This document shows positions 53,619 to 59,599 of a stretch of DNA of 59,599 nt, one piece after another. Position numbers and translations under genes: made by a program. Each line of letters starts with the position of its first letter. Position 1 is the first letter of the stretch. The DNA lies in assembly GCA_016550425.1 (NCBI GenBank), contig JABXGS010000076.1, forward strand, positions 1 through 59,599. Direction: 5' to 3'. The DNA comes from an archaeon. GTDB lineage: Archaea > Asgardarchaeota > Hermodarchaeia > Hermodarchaeales > Hermodarchaeaceae. The notes below the pieces were generated by a model, which was given only the letters and a program-made list of their open reading frames with translations, had not been told where the DNA came from and made no database searches.

Positions 53619-55849
53619 CGATCCCCCCTTGGTATGAGCAGCACAAAATTAGCGCCCTGTGAATGATCCCCAGAGATACGGTCTTCGACTTTAATCTGAC
53701 CACCATAACGTTGGAGGATTCGTTGAACCAGCGTCAGGCCAATGCCTGAGCCTCGAACCTTTTCCATTGCCTTCGGGAAGCGGTTGAAAATTTTTTTCTT
53801 CTCTGAATCAGGAACCCCCGGTCCTTGATCCTGTACTTCAATTTTTACAAATTCATTAGCTTGGACATTACTGGCTTGAACCTCGATTTTTACAAGTGGA
53901 TTACGGTCCATTTTCACAGCATTATGTAAAATGTTAAAGAATAATTCGGTGAGAAATCCATCCCCTTTCACCCAATAGGTTTGGTCCTCGATGTTTGTAG
54001 AAAGAAACACCTGCTTGTTTGGGAAGGCCCGTTCGACCGCGCGTACCGCTGCATGAAACGGAGGGGCGAGGTCTCGTGTAGAAAGACGACGGGGTTCGGA
54101 TTCGAGGGATTGGAAGCGTTTAACGTTGGAGATGAGATCAGCGCTTCGTTCGACTTGACTAACTAACGATTGTAACCCTTCCCGTAGGTGTTTTGGCAAT
54201 TGTTCATCACTTGCAATCAGTTCCAAGGACAACATGATTCCTTGATTGATGTTATTCAAATCGTGAGCCATGAGATCTACAAGAAATTCTGCCCGTTGAT
54301 GGGCAGTCGATAATTTGAGTTCCGCTTCTTTGCGTTCGGTGATATCTTCTATTGTCCCCTCATAACAATAGACTTCACCATTTGCATCACGGATTGCACG
54401 TGCGTTCAATTCAATCCATAGTAATTCTCCATCAATACTCCGAAAATGTGCTTCAAACGCCCGAACAACTTCTTCTTTTCTCACTAATTCTTCCCATTTT
54501 TTACGCGCTCTAGGATCAACATAAAATTCTGAGGCTTTCCGTTGGATTAGAGCCTCCTTGTTATCAAAACCTAACATTTCAGCCAAAGCCGGATTAGCAT
54601 CCAATATTCGTCCATCAGGTGTTGTACGGAATAATCCAACCGGGACACTCTCAACCAAACTTCGATATCTTTCTTCGACTTTCTTTCGATCAGTTATATC
54701 GATGTAGGTTGCCTGGATTGCTGGTTTTCCACTAAATTCAATTAAATCCACAGACAGTTCTGCCCAATAGAATGTTCCATCTTTCCGAAAGACGCGCACC
54801 TGATACCGTTTTGGTACCACTTTTCCACTCATACGATTTTGTAACCGTTCCATAACTTGCTGACGATCCTCAGGATGAATAGCATTCCACATCTCCTCGG
54901 TACTAAGATTAAGAACTTCATCATGCGAATATCCGCTCAGTTTAGTAATCACTGAATTTGCAAACACGATTTTGTTATCCTGAATTATTACAATACCTTC
55001 TAGGGATTGCTCAACCAGCGCTCGATATTTTTTCTCTGATTCTTTCAAAGCCGCTTCTGTTAAAACGCGTTGAGTAACATCTCTGGCAATAGTGATAATC
55101 CCCACCATCTTGCCATTCCGCACAATCGGGGCACTTCGAATTTCACCGAATTTGTGTCTGCCATCTTTTCTGATGAACTCGTAAATGGAAAATGGCGTCT
55201 TTTCACCTCTCAGAACCCGCCGTGCATTCTCAACAGCACGTTCTAATGAGTCTGGGGTTAAGACACCAATTTCAGGAAAGGACTTCCCAACTAATTCCTT
55301 TGGTTTATATCCTAAAAGGGGTTCAACAGCATTTGATACGCTTACCACGCGAAAATCTGAATCGAGAATAAGGACAACATCACTTACTGTTTCTAAAACA
55401 AGTAGATGTTCTTGCTGAATGATTTCAAGACTTTCCTCTGTCTGTTGTTGTTCAGTTAAATCAATACCAATTCCTAAAATCTCTGAAACATGACCCTCTA
55501 TGTCTGTAAGGAAGGTGTTATTCCATTGAATAAGATGACGGCCTCTCCGTTTATCAATCCAATGTACTTTGAGAGGGCTACTTGGTAGATTTCCATTTAA
55601 TAATTTCTTGAATCGCTGACGAACTTCCTTTCGTTCCTCTTTTGCGATTAACAAGGGAATAACGCCTTTTCCAAGTACTTTTTCCCGTTTATATCCTGAA
55701 ACCTCTTCACAACGTCTGTTAAAGAGTGTGATTTGTCCCTTCCGGTCTACTCCGATTATCAATGCGCCGGATGCTTCCACAAGACGTTCAAACCGATTTG
55801 TCGTCTTTTCTTTGGAGCCTGCCTGAGGCGACTTCTTTTGTACGGACAT
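53615..55849 (-). CDS. PAS-domain histidine kinase
   Basis: About 744 residues from ATG 55849 (an earlier in-frame start exists at 55885). Four PAS domains in a row, each with the S-G-Y or L-G-Y/F centre and the G-x-x-x-x-x-N pattern (residues about 20-130, 140-260, 270-390 and 395-520), then a HisKA-like helix pair with H in L-M-A-H-D-L-N-N-I-N-Q-G, and an HATPase with N-I-L-H-N-A-V-K-M, D-Q-G-P-G-V-P and G-S-G-I-G-L-T-L-V-Q-R. No membrane helix, so a cytosolic sensor. It passes phosphate to the linked receiver at 53250. The signal sensed is unknown. Confidence 0.88.
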   Translation of the reverse strand: MSVQKKSPQAGSKEKTTNRFERLVEASGALIIGVDRKGQITLFNRRCEEVSGYKREKVLGKGVIPLLIAKEERKEVRQRFKKLLNGNLPSSPLKVHWIDKRRGRHLIQWNNTFLTDIEGHVSEILGIGIDLTEQQQTEESLEIIQQEHLLVLETVSDVVLILDSDFRVVSVSNAVEPLLGYKPKELVGKSFPEIGVLTPDSLERAVENARRVLRGEKTPFSIYEFIRKDGRHKFGEIRSAPIVRNGKMVGIITIARDVTQRVLTEAALKESEKKYRALVEQSLEGIVIIQDNKIVFANSVITKLSGYSHDEVLNLSTEEMWNAIHPEDRQQVMERLQNRMSGKVVPKRYQVRVFRKDGTFYWAELSVDLIEFSGKPAIQATYIDITDRKKVEERYRSLVESVPVGLFRTTPDGRILDANPALAEMLGFDNKEALIQRKASEFYVDPRARKKWEELVRKEEVVRAFEAHFRSIDGELLWIELNARAIRDANGEVYCYEGTIEDITERKEAELKLSTAHQRAEFLVDLMAHDLNNINQGIMLSLELIASDEQLPKHLREGLQSLVSQVERSADLISNVKRFQSLESEPRRLSTRDLAPPFHAAVRAVERAFPNKQVFLSTNIEDQTYWVKGDGFLTELFFNILHNAVKMDRNPLVKIEVQASNVQANEFVKIEVQDQGPGVPDSEKKKIFNRFPKAMEKVRGSGIGLTLVQRILQRYGGQIKVEDRISGDHSQGANFVLLIPRGDR

Positions 55850-56055
55850 CTGGCTTGACACCTTTCTCCGGAAGCAAATTACCAATCATTAACAGATGGG
55901 TCTTCTGTCAATGTTCGTGTCGTTTAATGCCCCTCAAGAAAACGCCCCTGTATTTGCCATTAAATCTTTTCTTCACAAGATTATAGAATTCATAACCTTA
56001 AAGAATGCAAAACCAACAATTGCACACCGTTTTCGCTCAAATGCTTAACCAGCGC

Positions 56056-56856
56056 TTAATCTTCAGCCAAAGACCGAATTAGATGCTCAATCGCAAAACG
56101 ACCTTCTGTATTAGGAAGATACCACGGTTCAGGAAAACCCAAAACTGCCTTTATTTCAGAAATGGTCTTCCCCTCTGCCACCAATTCCTGAACCTGTCTT
56201 CGCAACTCTGTAAGAAAACGGATGCGTTTCTCAATATGGTCTCGCGGCTCACTAATGGGACCTCGATGACCATCAAACAGAACCTCAACATTTCGATCCT
56301 GAATCTCTTGCATCCGACTAATCATCATTGGGATATTCTCTTCAGGCATTGCCATCTGTTTCCGTGATGGTAGGGGAATTGCATCCGCAGAAAAAAACCA
56401 TCGCAGCTCCGGTTCCCAAAATCCTATCATCTCCTCACAATGTCCAGACAAATCCACCACCTCAAAGGAATAATCACCCACCAAAATTGAGGTGTCCGTC
56501 AAATCCTGTCCTTCTGCTACCGGCTCCGGAAGCCCCCATACAAACTGAAAAAACTCGGGCAACGGATATGGCTCACGCAACGCCTCCAACGTTACAGGTC
56601 CAGCAAATACTTCTGCATCTGGAAGGAAAGCTGCTGTTCCACCATAATGGTCTTCATGCTTATGCGTCACAAACACTCGCTTCACTGGCTGCTTTCGAGC
56701 AAAGGTCCGCAGCTCTTCAACAGCATTCCAACAACCTGCATCAAAGATCACATCTTCTACCTGATACGCGTACACCCACATAATCGCCTGCTCACCCAGG
56801 GGCGACGCGGTCTTAATACACGTGACCTTATTGTCAAATGAGTCAATTTCAATCAT
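56056..56856 (-). CDS. MBL-fold metallo-hydrolase
   Basis: 266 residues. The metallo-beta-lactamase motif is clear: V-T-H-K-H-E-D-H-Y-G-G, then D-L-S-G-H-C-E-E-M (third metal histidine), F-F-S-A-D-A (bridging Asp) and F-D-G-H-R-G-P near residue 200. The C-terminal part is helical and may bind substrate. Family members hydrolyse thioesters, glyoxalase substrates or nucleic acids; the substrate is not readable. Divergent from the HdrA gene, with a shared TATA-like element near 56910. Confidence 0.82.
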   Translation of the reverse strand: MIEIDSFDNKVTCIKTASPLGEQAIMWVYAYQVEDVIFDAGCWNAVEELRTFARKQPVKRVFVTHKHEDHYGGTAAFLPDAEVFAGPVTLEALREPYPLPEFFQFVWGLPEPVAEGQDLTDTSILVGDYSFEVVDLSGHCEEMIGFWEPELRWFFSADAIPLPSRKQMAMPEENIPMMISRMQEIQDRNVEVLFDGHRGPISEPRDHIEKRIRFLTELRRQVQELVAEGKTISEIKAVLGFPEPWYLPNTEGRFAIEHLIRSLAED

Positions 56857-56908
56857 ACAAGCTACTCCTCCTGAATGGCTGCAGAAGAAACTATCGTATG
56901 AGTGATGA

Positions 56909-56918
56909 ATATATATGT
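56909..56918. promoter_or_regulatory. Shared TATA-like element between MBL and HdrA genes
   Basis: GATGAATATATATGTGC lies about 50 bases before the HdrA ATG (56966) and about 55 bases before the MBL start (56856) on the other strand. The near-symmetric core could serve both directions. Confidence 0.4.
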
Positions 56919-56965
56919 GCCTTCAACAACCGCTATCCTACCCTCTCTAGTTCAGGTGCCACACG

Positions 56966-59317
56966 ATGAAAATCGGCGTCCTCCTCTGTAACTGCGGTGA
57001 CACAATCAGCAACACCCTCGACTTCGAAGCCCTCACCACCTTCACCGAAACCCTACCCAAAGTGAAACATGTCGAAACCCGAAACGACTGGTGTCAACAC
57101 GAACCTCTCCAAAGTCTCACAGAAACCATCACCAAAGAGAAACTCGACCGCCTTGTCATCGCCGCCTGCAGCCCCCATCTCTTCGGCCCTCGCTTCTACC
57201 ACGCCGCCGAAAAAGCTAGCATGACACGCGGCCAAATCACCTTTGCCAACATACGCGAACACTGCGCCTGGGTCCACCAAGACGACCCCAATGGTGCAAC
57301 CGCGAAAGCCAAACGCCTCATACGCGCCGCCGTCTTCCGAACCGCCACGCAAAGCCCCATCGCCACCAAAACCTTCCCGGTCACCCAAGAAGTGCTCGTC
57401 CTAGGAGCTGGTATCGCTGGCATCCAAGCAGCTTTAGATCTTGCTGATCGTGGTATCAAGGTCCACCTCGTAGACAAAGAACCCACCATCGGCGGACACA
57501 TGGCTGTCCTCAATAAAACGTATCCAACTCTTGATTGTTCGATTTGTATTTTAGGTCCCAAGATGGCTGAGGCAGCGACCCATCCGAATATTGAGTTGTA
57601 CCCGTATACGGATTTAATAGCCGCTGAACATACGGGAAAGGATTGGCTGCTGACGCTTAATAAAAAGGCGACTTATGTGGATTGGGATAAATGCACGGGT
57701 TGTTTGCAGTGCGTCGAAAAATGCCCTACTAAAGTTGATGATGATTGGTCGTGGGGGATTGCGAAGCGGAAAGCCATCTATATACCGTTTTCCCAAAGTG
57801 TGCCGCGAAAGGTAACGATTGATGCTGAACATTGTAAGAAACTCACCAGTGACAAGTGTGGTGTTTGTGAGAAGGTGTGTCCGGCAGATGCGATTGATTA
57901 TGAGATGAAGGATAAAACGGTCAAAGTACAGGTGGGTAGCGTTATTTTAGCTACCGGATTTAAAGAATTTGACCCTTCGGTTGTTCCTGAATTACATTAT
58001 GCTGAAAATCCTGATGTCATTACCCAAATGCAGTTCATTCGGATGATGGACTCGGTTGGACCTTTTGGTGGAAAATTAGAAGTGCCATCCGATGGTCGCA
58101 AACCCAAAAACATTGTGATGATCCAATGTGTCGGAAGCCGAGATGAACGGTATAGCTGGCAATGTTCCTCTTACTGTTGTATGGCTGCAATTAAGCATGC
58201 GGAACTGGCAAAACTCGAATATGACCCCGACATTGATATCACCATTCTCGCCCGGGATATCCGTGCGGGTGGGAAAGGCTTTGATGAATTCTATGTGCGG
58301 GCCTGCAATGAATACAATATCCACGTCGTCTACCGTGGTGATTCTGTAGAGATTGTTCGATCCAATGGAAAACCAATCGTCAAGTATACTGACTCAGATG
58401 GAGCGACGAAATCAATCGAATCTGATTTAGTAGTACTATCTTGTGCGATGACACCGTCGCCAGGAACAGAAGAGCTCGCTAAAATCTTTGGCGTCCCTCT
58501 TGGTTCACTCGGTTTCTTTCAAGCCCTCGACGAAAAAGTTGCGTTAGCCCGAACTGCTGTCAATGGCGTTTTTCTCGCCGGAACCTGTCATGGACCCAAA
58601 GATATTCCCGAATCCGTTGAACTTGCGGGTGCCGCAGCAGAACAGGCAGCGGTATGGCTTGCCACACAATCGCTGACAAAGGATTTGGATACTGCTGTTG
58701 TCAATACAGATCTATGTAATGCGTGTGGATTGTGCATTCCCGCTTGTCCCTCGCAAGCGATATCTTTTGACTCCACTGGTGATTGTGTGGTTGTAGATGA
58801 AGTTCGCTGTCAATCATGTGGAGAATGCATGTCGGTATGTCCGGTTGGTGCTATTGGACCCCTTAACACGAATCCGACCGTTATAGAATCTGCACTTGAA
58901 GGGTTATTGGGAAACAGCGTTGAAGGCACAGAGAATCTAATTGTTGGCTTTGCCTGTAACGAATGCGTTTACCGGGCTATCGATGAGGCTGGCGAGGAAC
59001 GCTTACAATATCCGGCGGATCTACATATTCTCGAAGTTCCATGTACTGGGAGTATTTCAGCGCCTAAAATTCTTCAAACACTTGAAGCGGGTGCTGACGG
59101 TGTTATTCTATTTGCTTGTGATTCAAAGCTTTGTCACTATGGACGTGGAGCACGAATGGCGAACAGCCGCGCCCATGTGGTACAAAATCTTCTCACCCAA
59201 TCTGGGGTGAACCCCGAAAGAGTCCAAGTTGTACAATTAATCGGACGGGATGCGAAAGAATTTGCCGCTTTTGCGCGTGAAGCGGTAGCAAATATCCAGG
59301 CAAGGAATGGAGGCTAG
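56966..59317 (+). CDS. hdrA: HdrA-type electron-bifurcating flavoprotein fused to MvhD-like domain
   Basis: 783 residues. N-terminal HdrA domain (K-I-G-V-L-L-C-N-C-G, then A-A-C-S-P-H-L-F), FAD fold V-L-G-A-G-I-A-G-I-Q-A-A-L-D-L-A with L-D-C-S-I-C-I-L-G-P-K-M, ferredoxin motifs C-T-G-C-L-Q-C-V-E-K-C-P and C-G-V-C-E-K-V-C-P inserted at residues about 235-310, a second pair C-N-A-C-G-L-C-I-P-A-C-P and C-Q-S-C-G-E-C-M-S-V-C-P at about 585-640, and an MvhD-like end (F-A-C-N-E-C, V-P-C-T-G-S, F-A-C-D-S-K-L-C-H). HdrA couples flavin-based bifurcation to ferredoxin reduction; MvhD links to a hydrogenase or other donor. Fusion of the two is known. A second HdrA follows after 4 bases. Confidence 0.88.
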   Translation: MKIGVLLCNCGDTISNTLDFEALTTFTETLPKVKHVETRNDWCQHEPLQSLTETITKEKLDRLVIAACSPHLFGPRFYHAAEKASMTRGQITFANIREHCAWVHQDDPNGATAKAKRLIRAAVFRTATQSPIATKTFPVTQEVLVLGAGIAGIQAALDLADRGIKVHLVDKEPTIGGHMAVLNKTYPTLDCSICILGPKMAEAATHPNIELYPYTDLIAAEHTGKDWLLTLNKKATYVDWDKCTGCLQCVEKCPTKVDDDWSWGIAKRKAIYIPFSQSVPRKVTIDAEHCKKLTSDKCGVCEKVCPADAIDYEMKDKTVKVQVGSVILATGFKEFDPSVVPELHYAENPDVITQMQFIRMMDSVGPFGGKLEVPSDGRKPKNIVMIQCVGSRDERYSWQCSSYCCMAAIKHAELAKLEYDPDIDITILARDIRAGGKGFDEFYVRACNEYNIHVVYRGDSVEIVRSNGKPIVKYTDSDGATKSIESDLVVLSCAMTPSPGTEELAKIFGVPLGSLGFFQALDEKVALARTAVNGVFLAGTCHGPKDIPESVELAGAAAEQAAVWLATQSLTKDLDTAVVNTDLCNACGLCIPACPSQAISFDSTGDCVVVDEVRCQSCGECMSVCPVGAIGPLNTNPTVIESALEGLLGNSVEGTENLIVGFACNECVYRAIDEAGEERLQYPADLHILEVPCTGSISAPKILQTLEAGADGVILFACDSKLCHYGRGARMANSRAHVVQNLLTQSGVNPERVQVVQLIGRDAKEFAAFAREAVANIQARNGG

Positions 59318-59321
59318 AAAA

Positions 59322-59599
59322 ATGACGCCCGAAGAACCACGAATCGGTGTGTTTGTCTGTAAATGCGGCACCAATATTGCCAAAGTTGTTGATGTTCCTG
59401 CGGTCGCCGAATATGCCAAGACCCTCCCGAATGTCGCCTATGCTGGTTGGCAATTATTTACATGCTCTGAGGAAGGGCAAAATATCATCAAGAAACATAT
59501 CAAAGCGCATAAGCTCAATCGAGTTATTGTTGCCTCGTGTAGTCCCAAATTGCATGAACCCACTTTCCGTCGAACCGTGTTAGAAGCGGGGATTAACCC
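59322..59599 (+). CDS. Second HdrA-type protein, cut by the window end
   Basis: From ATG 59322, 92 codons are visible before the window ends. The first part, R-I-G-V-F-V-C-K-C-G-T-N-I, then V-A-S-C-S-P-K-L-H-E-P-T-F-R, is the HdrA N-terminal domain, similar to the upstream HdrA but not the same. A GGAGGC lies just before the ATG, inside the end of the first gene, so the two are translationally coupled. Two HdrA-like proteins side by side are usual for large Hdr complexes. The rest of the gene is outside the window. Confidence 0.8.
   Translation, partial: MTPEEPRIGVFVCKCGTNIAKVVDVPAVAEYAKTLPNVAYAGWQLFTCSEEGQNIIKKHIKAHKLNRVIVASCSPKLHEPTFRRTVLEAGIN

Noticed and set aside
57053..57561. Open frames opposite HdrA
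   Set aside because: High GC codon bias of the HdrA gene produces antisense open frames; no motif or ribosome binding site.
1..59599. CRISPR array, prophage or plasmid genes
   Set aside because: No regularly spaced repeats, cas genes, capsid, portal, terminase or replication-initiation genes were seen.

Overview
The window reads as chromosomal DNA of an archaeon, most probably an Asgard archaeon. Archaeal signs are the membrane-lipid enzyme of the DGGGP-synthase type, a CDP-alcohol phosphotransferase, TrmY, CofD, archaeal-type phosphoglycerate mutase, a separate archaeal threonyl-tRNA editing domain and TATA-box promoters. The Asgard case rests on eukaryote-like genes in one stretch: two adjacent ESCRT-III (Snf7-type) genes, a Roadblock/LC7 protein next to a gelsolin-like protein, ribosomal protein S26e, and a very large secreted protein with a cytosolic longin-like tail. 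The exact lineage cannot be fixed from the sequence alone.

Layout. 1-7.3 kb: membrane proteins and transporters (HdeD-like, an orphan DppC-type permease, a MelB-type symporter, a CPA2 antiporter), with an orphan IS200/IS605-type omega-RNA-like element at 4.85-5.06 kb. 7.3-10.7 kb: a membrane wHTH-like protein, the ESCRT-III pair, and a convergent zinc-ribbon protein with a PH/GLUE-like segment. 10.9-24.5 kb: housekeeping genes mostly on the minus strand (metallophosphoesterase, DGGGP synthase, AspRS, HD hydrolase, Roadblock, gelsolin-like, SerRS, a secreted alpha-toroid protein, thioredoxin reductase, two PhoU/TrkA-C proteins, PadR, TrmY, S26e). 24.7-26.4 kb: first of two paralogous HTH + LAGLIDADG proteins. 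26.4-36.3 kb: threonyl editing domain, three phosphohexomutases, a nucleotidyltransferase with left-handed beta-helix tail, CysRS, CofD with a nitroreductase. 36.5-46.4 kb: the 1360-residue surface protein, tRNA-Cys, phosphoglycerate mutase, nucleoside phosphorylase, DASS transporter, AbrB-PhoU protein. 46.5-51.3 kb: one-carbon region with a MetE-like protein, a metF 3' fragment, three tandem paralogs of an unrecognised family, MetF and MetV. 51.5-59.6 kb: second HTH + LAGLIDADG protein, a PAS histidine kinase/response regulator pair, an MBL-fold hydrolase, and an HdrA-MvhD fusion followed by a second HdrA cut by the window end.

How they fit together: MetF, MetV and the HdrA proteins point to a tetrahydrofolate methyl branch coupled to flavin-based electron bifurcation. 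CofD with the nitroreductase points to F420 synthesis. The mutases and nucleotidyltransferase point to nucleotide-sugar supply for surface glycans. The ESCRT-III, gelsolin-like, Roadblock and longin-like proteins form a membrane and cytoskeleton layer whose partners (Vps4, ESCRT-II, actin, small GTPases) lie outside the window. All functional statements are from sequence reading; no database search was run.
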